Below the pieces are notes generated by a model. That model was not told the origin of the DNA. It saw only the letters and a program-made list of their open reading frames with translations, and made no database searches. A stretch of DNA of 64,000 nt from an uncultured Pseudodesulfovibrio sp. (lineage in GTDB: Bacteria; Desulfobacterota; Desulfovibrionia; Desulfovibrionales; Desulfovibrionaceae): assembly GCF_963662885.1 (NCBI RefSeq), contig NZ_OY760059.1, positions 1,240,001 through 1,304,000 on the forward strand, given 5' to 3'. Made by a program: the position numbers and the translations under genes. The first letter of the stretch is position 1. Every line of letters starts with the position of its first letter. Below, piece after piece: positions 1 through 8,400 of this stretch.

Positions 1-101
1 CATTCCACCAGGGCGACAAGGTCGTGCCCGTGGAAATATTCGGCAAGACCTACGAACTCAAACCCGGCAAGACGGTCGAGGCCAGACGGCCCGGGGAGTA
101 G
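1..101 (+). CDS. C-terminal tail of an unidentified protein (partial)
   Basis: An open frame enters from the left edge and stops at the TAG at 99-101. The 32 visible residues end in ...KTYELKPGKTVEARRPGE. They are basic and polar and carry no motif I recognise, so no function is proposed. It reads in the same direction as the glycosyltransferase that follows after about 290 bp. Confidence 0.45.
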   Translation, partial: FHQGDKVVPVEIFGKTYELKPGKTVEARRPGE

Positions 102-387
102 CGGGGAGGAGGCACGGAGCGTGTCTTCACTCGGTCTGAGGAGAGAGACTCAGGCCAGTCGGGTTCTTCGCCTTCGGGACCGGAACCCGGCTGGCTGTGG
201 TGGGACGCCGTATTCAATGTCATTGGGTATATGGTCTGTGGAATGTGCAGGTTGCCACCTTTACGGAGCCGTATTGATCGTGGCATGTTTTTTTGCTGTC
301 ATTCTCGGTGTCGGATCGGGACGGCTTGGAATGCGATTCGAACTTGTTCCCATAAACATAAAGAGTTGAGTGGGTATTCGTGGACCT
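102..387. other. Intergenic region with one 12-bp hairpin
   Basis: No convincing gene lies between the upstream stop and the glycosyltransferase start. A stem-loop is formed by 155-166 and 183-194 (12 pairs, one G-T) with a 16-nt loop. It has no T-tract, so it may be a weak or factor-dependent terminator for the upstream gene. An 82-codon frame starting at GTG 121 fills the gap but has no family signature, and I do not call it. Confidence 0.4.
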
Positions 388-2028
388 ATGCGCAATAAAA
401 TAGCGATCATAGTAATTGTCGTACTCATCACCGTCGCTTCACTGCGGATCTTCTCCGCGCAAACCGCTTTTGTTCAGGTTTATGATGAGCCTGCTCATAT
501 CGCGTGCGGAATGGAGTGGTTGGACAAGGGAACGTATCAGTATGAGTGCCAACACCCGCCTCTGACCCGGATAATGGCCGCGCTCGGCCCTTACATCGCC
601 GGGAGTACCAGTATGGGAAAATCGGACATGTGGGATGAAGGCAATGCGATCCTTTACTCGGGCAACTACATGGAGACGTTGCAAAGAGCCCGGTTCGGGA
701 ATCTGCTTTTCTTTCTTATCGCAAGCCTGGGCGTCGCCTGGGTCGCCTGGAGCCTCTTCGGGCCCGCGGAGTCGGTTGCTTCGGTATTCGTGTTCACCAT
801 GATGCCGTCGATTCTCGGTCATTCGGCTGTGGCCACTACCGATATGGGACCGGCGGCTTTTCTCGCGCCAACCATGCTGATGTTCGTTATCTGGTTGAAT
901 AAACCATCCATGGTCAATTCCACCCTGCTCGGACTGTTGGTTGCGGGCAGTGTGTTCACGAAATATTCGAATGTCCTTTTTGTCGGGGTCGGGGTAATCG
1001 CCGTGTTGCTTTTATTCCTCCTCAAGGGAAAAAAGTCCGTTCGCAGCGTGCTGCAATCCCTAAGGAGAACGCCTGTCGTTCTCCTCGTTTTTTTTCTGGC
1101 TGCCTGGGCTTGCTTCAGGTTTTCCGTTCGGCCGGTCCTGGGGTTTGAGAAGGAGATGTTCTGGATTGAATATCTCAGCGCCAAGTTCCATGTCTCAAAA
1201 GAGTTCCTGCTGTCCCTGGTATCCATTCCTATCCCCCTCAGCGAATTTGTCAGGGGGCTTGCCGCCGTTGTCAAACATAACGATATCCAGGGGCATATGG
1301 CCTATCTGCTGGGCAAAACCAGCCCGCATGGCTGGTGGTACTATTACCTGGTCGTGCTGGCTGTGAAGATCCCGCTGTCCGCGCTCGCGGCCTATGCGAC
1401 AGGGCTGTTTTTCATGGTGCGGGACACCGTGAACAAAACGAACCGGAAATATTGGTTCCTTACCGTGCTGCCCTTCGTGTTTTTGTTCAGCGCCATGTTC
1501 CTGTCCCATATCAACATAGGTATCAGACATATACTGCCGCTCCTGCCGTTTATAGCCATCACGGCCGGATTTGGGCTGGTCCGTCTTTTCCATCAATCGG
1601 GTCGGGTCGCCCTTCTGGGTGCCGTCCTTGCCGTTTCCCTGGTAGCGACGTCTGTTCTGGCGCATCCCTATTATATTTCCTATTTCAATCTGATCGCCAG
1701 AAAAGAACCCTATCGCTATCTGGTCGATAGTGATTTGGATTGGGGGCAGTACGTTGGGGAGCTGTCGGCCTATCTGAAAGAAAATGAAGTTCCCAGGTTG
1801 TCCATTGCCTACGCCGGAACCGCCGATTTATCCAAACAGGGGCTTCCACCGTATCAAAACATCACCAAAAAGCCTCCGAAGATGGTGGAGGGGTGGTTCG
1901 CCATCAACGCGATCGCCCGTTTTCTGAACCCCAGGTTTACATGGCTGCAGCATTACGAACCGACGGCGGTAATAGAGAATTCATTTTTTGTTTATTATTT
2001 CAGTGAGCCCGTATCGACAGGACACTGA
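388..2028 (+). CDS. GT39/ArnT-like (GT-C fold) membrane glycosyltransferase
   Basis: A polytopic inner-membrane protein of about 546 residues with roughly ten hydrophobic segments. Near the N-terminus a YDEPAHI motif places an Asp-Glu pair in the first external loop, as expected for GT-C enzymes that use polyprenyl-phosphate sugars. The C-terminal DSDLDWGQ motif recurs in bacterial GT39-type proteins. The likely role is transfer of a lipid-linked sugar to an acceptor on the periplasmic face; the acceptor cannot be told. I chose ATG 388 because the hydrophobic segment follows directly. A GTG at 370 is an alternative and neither start has a strong ribosome-binding site. The gene appears to stand alone. 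Confidence 0.7.
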   Translation: MRNKIAIIVIVVLITVASLRIFSAQTAFVQVYDEPAHIACGMEWLDKGTYQYECQHPPLTRIMAALGPYIAGSTSMGKSDMWDEGNAILYSGNYMETLQRARFGNLLFFLIASLGVAWVAWSLFGPAESVASVFVFTMMPSILGHSAVATTDMGPAAFLAPTMLMFVIWLNKPSMVNSTLLGLLVAGSVFTKYSNVLFVGVGVIAVLLLFLLKGKKSVRSVLQSLRRTPVVLLVFFLAAWACFRFSVRPVLGFEKEMFWIEYLSAKFHVSKEFLLSLVSIPIPLSEFVRGLAAVVKHNDIQGHMAYLLGKTSPHGWWYYYLVVLAVKIPLSALAAYATGLFFMVRDTVNKTNRKYWFLTVLPFVFLFSAMFLSHINIGIRHILPLLPFIAITAGFGLVRLFHQSGRVALLGAVLAVSLVATSVLAHPYYISYFNLIARKEPYRYLVDSDLDWGQYVGELSAYLKENEVPRLSIAYAGTADLSKQGLPPYQNITKKPPKMVEGWFAINAIARFLNPRFTWLQHYEPTAVIENSFFVYYFSEPVSTGH

Positions 2029-2267
2029 TGATGGAACGTGATGCCGTGGCACCGCGTGAGAGCGAATTGGTCTATGCTGACTGATATGGTGTTGATTGCC
2101 TGAGGCGGTCCGTGCCGTTTCAACAATTTTTCTGGTCGGGTCTGCAGCCTGAATCCACCCGCGCTGTATGCCCCCCTCCCTTCCCTTGCCTCATTGCGGG
2201 AAGACGGGTAAAGGAGAGAGCCGCGCCGGGGTGTGTGTTCCGGCAATCTTTTTTTTCGGGAGTTTCC

Positions 2268-3365
2268 ATGTCGCTGAGTATAGGTATTGTCGGGCTGCCC
2301 AATGTAGGCAAGTCCACGCTGTTCAACGCGCTGACCAAGGCCCAGAATGCCGAGAGCGCGAACTATGCGTTTTGCACCATCGAGCCGAACAAGGCCGTGG
2401 TGCCGGTGCCGGATGCCCGGCTGGATGTCCTGGCCGGTCTGGTCAATCCGCAACGGGTGCAGAGTTCCACCGTGGACTTCGTGGATATCGCCGGTCTGGT
2501 GGCTGGCGCGAGCAAGGGTGAAGGTCTGGGCAACAAGTTTCTGGCCAACATCCGCGAGACTCAGGCCATCCTGCACGTGGTTCGCTGCTTCGATGACGAC
2601 GACGTCATCCACGTGGCCAATTCCGTTGACCCGCTTCGGGATATCGAGATCATCGAGACCGAGTTGATTCTGGCCGACGTCCAGGTGCTCGAAAACCGCC
2701 TCGAGCGCATGGAAAAGATGCTCAAGGGCGACAAGACCCTGGCCCCCAAGATCGAGGCCGCCAAGCAGCTCATGGCCCATATGGATCAGGGACTGCCCGC
2801 ATCCACCTTCGAGAGCGATGCCAAGGCGTTGCCCGAGCTGCTCAAGGAACTTCGCCTGATCACCGCCAAGAACGTCATCTACTGCGCCAACGTGGACGAG
2901 GACGGGCTGACCGCTGACAACGACTACGTCAATTCCGTGCGCAGCCTGGCCGAGGAACGCGGTGCCGAGTTCGTCAAGATTTCCGCACGGATGGAAGAGG
3001 AGCTCGTGGGCCTGGAAGACGAAGATTACCGGGAGTTCCTGGAATCCTACGGTATCACCGAGTCCGGCCTGGACCAGATCATCCGGACCGGGTTCCATAC
3101 CCTCGGGCTCATCAGCTACTTCACCGCCGGAGAAAAGGAGGTCCGCGCCTGGACCATCCATGACGGCGACAAGGCCCCTCGCGCGGCGGGCGTCATCCAC
3201 ACCGATTTCGAACGCGGCTTCATCCGTGCCGAGGTCATCTCCTACGACAACTTCGTCAAGCACGGCTCCGAAGCCAAGTGCCGCAGCGAAGGCGTGCTCC
3301 GCGTTGAAGGCAAGGAGTACGTCATGAAGGACGGCGACGTGGTCCACTTCCTGTTCAACGTCTAG
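2268..3365 (+). CDS. ychF: Redox-regulated ATPase YchF (Obg-family, OLA1 type)
   Basis: A 365-residue protein, the usual YchF length. The P-loop GLPNVGKST lies at residues 8-16 and is followed by the switch DIAGLVAGASKGEGLGN. A helical insert and a C-terminal TGS domain complete the family architecture. YchF/OLA1 proteins bind ATP rather than GTP and associate with ribosomes, with links to oxidative-stress responses. The ATG at 2268 starts exactly at the conserved MSLSIGIVG and follows a modest GGGAG. Longer upstream in-frame extension is not conserved-looking. A strong terminator lies about 110 bp downstream. The call is very secure; the physiological role is known only from the family. Confidence 0.95.
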   Translation: MSLSIGIVGLPNVGKSTLFNALTKAQNAESANYAFCTIEPNKAVVPVPDARLDVLAGLVNPQRVQSSTVDFVDIAGLVAGASKGEGLGNKFLANIRETQAILHVVRCFDDDDVIHVANSVDPLRDIEIIETELILADVQVLENRLERMEKMLKGDKTLAPKIEAAKQLMAHMDQGLPASTFESDAKALPELLKELRLITAKNVIYCANVDEDGLTADNDYVNSVRSLAEERGAEFVKISARMEEELVGLEDEDYREFLESYGITESGLDQIIRTGFHTLGLISYFTAGEKEVRAWTIHDGDKAPRAAGVIHTDFERGFIRAEVISYDNFVKHGSEAKCRSEGVLRVEGKEYVMKDGDVVHFLFNV

Positions 3366-3474
3366 GTTGGACCGGGAAAGGGGATAGCCGACCGGCTTTC
3401 ATCAGGGAAGCGTCTCCATGACGTTTCCATGCGAAGCCGGAACCTGCGCTCCAGCCGTCCGATACAAGCCAATA

Positions 3475-3510
3475 AAAAGTCCCGCCCAGGATATCCTGGG
3501 CGGGACTTTT
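3475..3510. terminator. Bidirectional rho-independent terminator between ychF and the aldolase
   Basis: A perfect 36-nt palindrome: arms 3475-3490 and 3495-3510 around ATAT. The A-run on the left and T-run on the right give a U-tract on both strands, so it can end ychF (+) and the convergent aldolase gene (-). Confidence 0.9.
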
Positions 3511-3530
3511 CTTGTCTGTCATTCGTTGGT

Positions 3531-4796
3531 CTAGTCGTCGAAGTCGCCGTGGGGACCCTTGTCCGTATCGATGGCGGCTGCCCGGGCCTTGATTTTTTCT
3601 TCAGTCCATTCGGCGGGGTCTTCGAACCGTTCGGCCTTGGGGCCGAGGTCGAAGGAGCCGGCTTCAAGGATGAGGTCGCAGGCGATGGGCGCGGTGTCCT
3701 TGGCGTTGAACACGTTGACCAGCAGGTCGTACACGAAGTCCTGCACGGCACCGGCCATGCGGTTCTGCACGGATTCGCTCTGGCCCTGCCAGCGGCGTTC
3801 GAACACGAGGTTGAGCTTTTTGTAGTTGCCGCCCTTGATGCCGTTGGCATCGGCGTAGGCGACCATCTCGTCCCACAGGGCGTCTTCCAGGCCCTGGCCG
3901 GGAACCTTGGCGAACTTGTCGCCTTCCATGATGGCGTTGCCGAAGTCGTTGACCTTGACGCCCCAGGCGATCATCTGCAGCGCGGTGGCTACGTTGGCCT
4001 TGGTCGTGGAGGTCTTGGCGGCGATTTCACGCAGCCGGGCGGAATCGTTGCCCGAGGTGCCGTGCTGTGCGCCGGAAGTGCCGTAGGCTTTCAGGGCCTC
4101 GTGGATTTCGGCGGTCAGGTCGACCTGGATGCCTTCGCCCGAGGCCTCGATGCCGTGGGTCGTGCCGTTGTTCAAGGCGATCCAGTCCGGGCACAGGGAA
4201 TGGGCGTTGAGGCCCTGGATGAGGTACTTGGCCTCAACCGGGCTGGACAGGCCGAATTCGCCCTTGATTTCGCCGATCTCGGTCTCGTAGCCGGCCCAGG
4301 CCGGGATGGACGGAGACACGGCAATGTTGGCCAGCAGGTTCAGATCGTCGGTCATGTGCGACGCGTCGATGGCGATGGAGGTCACGCCCGAGTCGAACAC
4401 GGACGGGATCTCGGCCTTGGCTTCGGCCACGTCATCCCATTTCTTCATGAAGTAATGGTCGGCGTGTACGGCCACGGGAACGGTGATGCCGAGCTTGTTG
4501 CACAGGTAGTCCACGCGACGGGCAACGTTCCACAGCGTGGTCGGGCAGTAGGTGGCTTCCGAACGCGCAATCTCGATGATGATGGCGGCATTGGCCTTTT
4601 GGGCGGCCAGAAGCGCGCCCTCGATGATGAAGATGTTACGGCCGTTGGCCGCAATGGTCATGCATTGGCCCTTGGCGCGCATGGCCCGGTCCACGACCTT
4701 GCCGCTGACGATGAGCGCCTGCGAATTGGGGAAATTCTTGACGACGTTCGGCGGACGGCCGACGGCGAGTGCTTTTTTGAATGTATCCTGGGACAT
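3531..4796 (-). CDS. Class II (zinc) ketose/fructose-bisphosphate aldolase
   Basis: A 421-residue class II aldolase, longer than the E. coli FbaA type and similar to the ketose-bisphosphate aldolases annotated in Desulfovibrio. The zinc-site motif HADH lies at residues 111-114. NNGTTHG and YGTSGAQHGTSG correspond to the downstream metal- and phosphate-binding loops. It should catalyse reversible cleavage of fructose-1,6-bisphosphate into dihydroxyacetone phosphate and glyceraldehyde 3-phosphate in the cytoplasm. An AGGAGG ribosome-binding site precedes ATG 4796. It is monocistronic, convergent with ychF and shares its terminator. The exact ketose substrate is inferred from the family. Confidence 0.85.
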   Translation of the reverse strand: MSQDTFKKALAVGRPPNVVKNFPNSQALIVSGKVVDRAMRAKGQCMTIAANGRNIFIIEGALLAAQKANAAIIIEIARSEATYCPTTLWNVARRVDYLCNKLGITVPVAVHADHYFMKKWDDVAEAKAEIPSVFDSGVTSIAIDASHMTDDLNLLANIAVSPSIPAWAGYETEIGEIKGEFGLSSPVEAKYLIQGLNAHSLCPDWIALNNGTTHGIEASGEGIQVDLTAEIHEALKAYGTSGAQHGTSGNDSARLREIAAKTSTTKANVATALQMIAWGVKVNDFGNAIMEGDKFAKVPGQGLEDALWDEMVAYADANGIKGGNYKKLNLVFERRWQGQSESVQNRMAGAVQDFVYDLLVNVFNAKDTAPIACDLILEAGSFDLGPKAERFEDPAEWTEEKIKARAAAIDTDKGPHGDFDD

Positions 4797-4897
4797 GCCC
4801 TTCCTCCTTGGAGCGTTTGATTGCTTGCGTCAGTAAAAACCAATCGATGGGCAAAGTCAAAATGAAAGGGGCCGTTGGATGGCCGGATCTTCAGGAA

Positions 4898-4936
4898 TCA
4901 CTGCCCGGAGCATGGTATGCACGCCCCGGGCAGTGA
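4898..4936 (-). terminator. Stem-loop downstream of the first CII-like gene
   Basis: Eleven-bp arms 4898-4908 and 4926-4936 with a 17-nt loop, just after the stop of the minus-strand gene at 4964. There is no clear U-tract, so termination efficiency is uncertain. Confidence 0.45.
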
Positions 4937-4963
4937 TCTGTTGCGCCGAACACGGCAGGTTAG

Positions 4964-5272
4964 TTACATGGTTGCTTCCTGTTCATGAGGACGGTGCGGC
5001 TTGACGCCCTGCCTGACGGGCTGTTGCCCGTCGACCGGCCTGAGCGTGTAGCCCAACTCGCGAGCCATGAATTCCAGGACCGAGATGTTGTGTGTCGCTT
5101 TGACTATCTCGAACATGGTTTCAGCCCCGAGCTTGGCATGGGCGTCAAAGGGATTGAGCTCTCGAAGCAGCGTTGAATACGGCTTCTTGATCACCCGTGA
5201 CACCTCTTTTGCCGGGATGTGTCCTTCCAGAACCAGGTCCTGCATCTTCTTGGTCAGATTCTTCTCGAACAT
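4964..5272 (-). CDS. Small phage-CII (CP76)-like DNA-binding protein, copy 1
   Basis: A 102-residue protein starting MFEKNLTKKMQD. It contains a helix-turn-helix-like stretch around KKPYSTLLRELNPFD, then AKLGAETMFEIVKATHNISVLEFMARELGY. This arrangement resembles the phage regulatory protein CII/CP76 family, where the protein binds promoter DNA. It is clearly paralogous to the product of 12245-12493, which shares MFEKN, KPYSTL, NPFDA, AKLGAET and the terminal helix. This copy has an extra basic, Gln/His-rich tail. I chose ATG 5272 because the paralogue starts at the same point and GGGGGG lies upstream; a start five codons earlier is open. No phage genes are nearby, so it may be a domesticated regulator. 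Function is inferred. Confidence 0.6.
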   Translation of the reverse strand: MFEKNLTKKMQDLVLEGHIPAKEVSRVIKKPYSTLLRELNPFDAHAKLGAETMFEIVKATHNISVLEFMARELGYTLRPVDGQQPVRQGVKPHRPHEQEATM

Positions 5273-5314
5273 GTTTACCCCCCACATGTTGGATTTTCTG
5301 CCTAGTAGAGGAAG

Positions 5315-5395
5315 TTAGTCCATTTTTTCGTTTTTCGTCAATGAAATTTAAAAAATGAAGGCAAAAAAATGGATTTAGTCACTGAAGAGGGACTA
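5315..5395. promoter_or_regulatory. AT-rich upstream region with repeated TTAGTC motifs
   Basis: Upstream of the first CII-like gene, TTAGTC occurs at 5315-5320 and 5375-5380. TAGTC/GACTA forms an inverted repeat (5376-5380 and 5391-5395), and TCCATTTTTT (5319-5328) is inverted at 5364-5373. The layout suggests an operator region, possibly self-regulated. No sigma-54 site is present here, unlike the paralogue. Confidence 0.35.
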
Positions 5396-5422
5396 TTTTG
5401 AGGTGGGAAACATCAGTTTTCC

Positions 5423-5447
5423 CGGTTTGTTGGAACGGAACAAACCG
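5423..5447 (-). terminator. Hairpin after the SpoIIE phosphatase operon
   Basis: Nine-bp arms 5423-5431 and 5439-5447 with a 7-nt loop, 28 bp beyond the stop codon at 5475. There is no long U-tract, so it is a weak candidate terminator for the five-gene operon. Confidence 0.4.
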
Positions 5448-5474
5448 TTAGGAGATTTTATATTCGCTCGTGAA

Positions 5475-7409
5475 TCAAGGTTCGCATTTGCCCATGAACT
5501 GCATGACCAGCATGGTGATGTCGTCGGATTGTTCCGCACCCCGGGCAAATACGCGGATGGCCTCACCCACGTCCTTGACCAGCTTCGGCGCAAACGGTTC
5601 CTTTTCATCCGAAAGCATGCCCATGAGCCGATCGTCGCCGAACAGGCCCCGGTCCGGGTCCATGGCCTCGGTGACGCCGTCTGTGTAGATGAACAGCAGG
5701 TCGCCCGGTTTCATGGTCATGGTCTTGGTCGAGTACTCCATGCCTTCCATGATGCCCGCCACAGGTTCGCCCAGGGGGGGGACCCACTCCGGCTCGCCGC
5801 CACAGGGCAGGAACACGGGCGGATTGTGTCCGGCGTTTGCGTAGCGGGTCTCGCCGGTCTCGATGTCGATGATGGCCAGGAACAGGGTCACGAACATGCA
5901 CGACTCGTTTTCCGAGGAAAGGTCGGCGTTGACCCGGGTGAGGATGTCGCCGGGGTCCAGACCGCGCTCGGCAACGACCTTGAGCAGGGTCTTGGTCACG
6001 GCCATGAAGAAGGCGGCGGGCACACCCTTGCCGGACACGTCGCCAACCAGGAAGCAGAAGTGGGTTTCATCCACGAAGAAGAAGTCGTACAGGTCGCCGC
6101 CTACCTCTTTTGCCGGTTCGATGGAGGCGAAAACCTCGAATTCGCGGCGGTCCGGGAAGGCCGGGAAGAGCTTGGGCAGGATGCCCATCTGTATCTCCCG
6201 GGCGATGCGCAGTTCGGATTCGATGCGCTCCTTGGCCGCGGTGGTCGTGGTCAGATCCTGGATGAACTCCTTGAGCGAGGTCTTCATGTATTTGAAGGAT
6301 TCGGCCAGGTCGCCGACTTCATCGTTGGCCCGGATTTCAGGGAGCTTGAGGTCCAGATTGCCCGACGCGATCTCGCGTGCGGAAGCGGACAGCTCGGACA
6401 GTGGATGGGTGATGCGCCGGGCAATACCGATGGTGATCAGGACCAGAAGAACGAACCCGACCACGCCGATGGCGATCATGGATTTGGACAGGTGGATGAC
6501 ACCGGCGAGCATCTCGTCCCGAGGGAATACCACGCCCAGGGACCAGCCGCCGTATTTGAGGACGTCGCTGAACATGTAGCTGTCCTTGCCCGACAGGAGC
6601 GTACCCACGGGCGTGAACGCGGCCTCGCCCGAGAGCATGCGTTGGCCCAGGTCCCTCAGTTCCGGGGAGTTGCGTTCCTCGGCCAGGGAAAAGATGGTCT
6701 GGTTCATGACCAGATTTTCGTCCGGGTGGGTGATGAAGGTGCCGTGCCGGGACAGGAGGAAGGCGTACCCCGAATCGTACAGGTGGATGGAGCCGACAAG
6801 ATCCTGGAGCCAGCTCAGGGAGATGTCCGCCGTGACGACGCCCGCGAAAACGGACTGGCCGTCCACCGTGCGATAGAAGGGCACCGAGTAGGTGGCCATG
6901 GGCACGCCGCCCCCGCCCTCGTCAAAGTACGGTTCGGTCCAGGAGCTGCGGCCCATTTCCTTGGGGATCTGGTACCAGTCCATGTAAAAATAGCGGTACT
7001 TGGCGTCCCCGAGCATGGTGAAGCCGATGCGCCCGCCCGAGCGGAAATAATAGGGCGCGAAATAGAGCTTGTCGGGTTCCAGGGAATACGGCTCGAACGC
7101 GATGGCCATGCCGTATATCTCCGGGTTGTTGGCCAGCACCCTTCGATTCAGCTCAAGGATTTCCTTTTTGGTCAGGCTGGCGTCTTCCAGGGAAAAGGCG
7201 ATGTTCTCGGCGACCTTCTGTACCCCGGACAGGACCGAGTCGATACGTTCGGCGGTCCCGGCCACGAGCAGGCGGGAGTTGTCCTCGGCCTGACGCAGGA
7301 TGATGCTGCGCGAGGAGATGTAGTTGTAGGCCACGATGGCGGCCACGATGACAAAGGCGCAGGACAGGATCAGAAAGGTCAGCTTGAAGGCGATGGGATA
7401 GCGTCTCAT
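5475..7409 (-). CDS. Membrane Cache-HAMP-SpoIIE (RsbU-type) serine/threonine phosphatase
   Basis: A 644-residue sensor phosphatase. It has an N-terminal membrane segment (about residues 10-30), a large periplasmic double-Cache-like domain with typical YGMAIAFEP and PYFDEGGGGVPMATYSVPFY segments, a second membrane segment near residue 315, and HAMP and coiled-coil linkers. The C-terminal PP2C-type SpoIIE domain carries the metal ligands in EVGGDLYDFF and YTDGVTEA. Such proteins dephosphorylate anti-sigma antagonists in partner-switching pathways or act on other phosphoproteins in response to extracellular ligands. Its ATG overlaps the stop of the binding-protein gene (ATGA), so the two are translationally coupled. 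No anti-sigma or STAS partner is encoded nearby, so its target is unknown. Confidence 0.85.
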   Translation of the reverse strand: MRRYPIAFKLTFLILSCAFVIVAAIVAYNYISSRSIILRQAEDNSRLLVAGTAERIDSVLSGVQKVAENIAFSLEDASLTKKEILELNRRVLANNPEIYGMAIAFEPYSLEPDKLYFAPYYFRSGGRIGFTMLGDAKYRYFYMDWYQIPKEMGRSSWTEPYFDEGGGGVPMATYSVPFYRTVDGQSVFAGVVTADISLSWLQDLVGSIHLYDSGYAFLLSRHGTFITHPDENLVMNQTIFSLAEERNSPELRDLGQRMLSGEAAFTPVGTLLSGKDSYMFSDVLKYGGWSLGVVFPRDEMLAGVIHLSKSMIAIGVVGFVLLVLITIGIARRITHPLSELSASAREIASGNLDLKLPEIRANDEVGDLAESFKYMKTSLKEFIQDLTTTTAAKERIESELRIAREIQMGILPKLFPAFPDRREFEVFASIEPAKEVGGDLYDFFFVDETHFCFLVGDVSGKGVPAAFFMAVTKTLLKVVAERGLDPGDILTRVNADLSSENESCMFVTLFLAIIDIETGETRYANAGHNPPVFLPCGGEPEWVPPLGEPVAGIMEGMEYSTKTMTMKPGDLLFIYTDGVTEAMDPDRGLFGDDRLMGMLSDEKEPFAPKLVKDVGEAIRVFARGAEQSDDITMLVMQFMGKCEP

Positions 7410-8398
7410 TGCGCGGCCCCCCTGTAGAATTCCTCATAGCTCGGTGCGGTGTCCAGGAACCCCGTTTCGGTCAGGGTCTGGGCCACCCGCTCGAAGTCTT
7501 CGCGGCGCAATACGCCCATGGCCCAGTGCTCGGCCATGGTCACGTCCTCCATCCGGTCGAGCATCCAGCGTTGGTGCGCCCGGCTGGCCGGGACCTTGGC
7601 CGCCTCCATGTGGGCAATGACGATGTCCAGGGCTTCGTCCTTGTGGGCAAATGCGTACCGCCATCCGTTGAGTGTGGCCCGGACGAGTTTATCGCACAGT
7701 TCCGGTCGCTCCTCGGCGGTCTTTTGCAGGCAGTAGATGCCGTCTTCAGGGAAATTCAGGCCCGCGTCGTTGAAGAACAGGGGCTGGAGGTCGTCCTCGT
7801 CCAGGCCGTAGGTCAGCAGGGTATGGTACTCGTTGTACCACATGGCCGAACAGGCCGCCACGCCGCCGCGCATGAACAGGTCCAGTGAAGAGGTCTGCGG
7901 GACCACGGTAACGGCGATCTTCTGCCTGCGGAACAGGGCCCGCGCCTGGATTTGGAATTCGTTGGCCCACAGCCCGACCTTCTTGCCATCCAGGTCGCTG
8001 AAGCTTTTGATGCCCGAAGACTTCTTGGCGATGAGCATGAGCGCCGAGTGCTGCACGATCTGTCCGACATTGACCAGGGGCAGGGACTCGCGCCGTTGCA
8101 GCCCGGTGGTCAGGAACAGGGTGGCGAAGTCCGCCCTGCCGTTCTCGAGGTAGTCGCTGGCCAGGATGTCCGGTCCGCCGGGGAGGATGTCCAGGTCGAT
8201 GCCTTCCTCCGCATAGAAACCCTTGTCCTTGGCAACATAGTAGCCCGCGAACTGGGCCTGAGGCAGCCATTGCAGGATGATCGAGGTTTTCTCCGTGGCC
8301 TGGGCCAGTGCCGGAACGGAGGACGTTGCGAGCAGCGTGGCCGTGAGCAGGGCGAGCAGGAGAATATGAGCGGGCGAGATGGGGGAGCCTGTGCGCAT
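7406..8398 (-). CDS. Exported NMT1/THI5-like ABC-type solute-binding protein
   Basis: A 330-residue periplasmic binding protein with a signal peptide (hydrophobic segment, then SVPALAQA). The mature part begins TSIILQWLPQAQFAGYYVAKDKGFYAEEGIDL, characteristic of the NMT1/SsuA-like family that binds pyrimidine precursors, sulfonates and related ligands. No ABC permease or ATPase is encoded beside it. It sits instead between an exported rhodanese and a Cache-SpoIIE phosphatase, so it may deliver ligand to a sensor rather than a transporter (inference). ATG 8398 lies 2 nt after the rhodanese stop; a longer start would run into that gene. The stop overlaps the phosphatase start by 4 nt. Confidence 0.8.
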   Translation of the reverse strand: MRTGSPISPAHILLLALLTATLLATSSVPALAQATEKTSIILQWLPQAQFAGYYVAKDKGFYAEEGIDLDILPGGPDILASDYLENGRADFATLFLTTGLQRRESLPLVNVGQIVQHSALMLIAKKSSGIKSFSDLDGKKVGLWANEFQIQARALFRRQKIAVTVVPQTSSLDLFMRGGVAACSAMWYNEYHTLLTYGLDEDDLQPLFFNDAGLNFPEDGIYCLQKTAEERPELCDKLVRATLNGWRYAFAHKDEALDIVIAHMEAAKVPASRAHQRWMLDRMEDVTMAEHWAMGVLRREDFERVAQTLTETGFLDTAPSYEEFYRGAAQ

Positions 8399-8400
8399 GG

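Noticed and set aside
121..369. 82-codon plus-strand frame filling the gap before the glycosyltransferase
   Set aside because: Starts with GTG 12 nt from a purine stretch, has no domain and overlaps a hairpin; composition looks non-coding.
1995..3347. Long antisense frame over ychF
   Set aside because: Shadow of a G+C-rich gene on the other strand; the YchF protein is unmistakable.
3429..4820. Long plus-strand frame over the aldolase gene
   Set aside because: Low-complexity Gly/Val/Asp-rich translation typical of antisense shadows; the minus strand encodes a clear aldolase.
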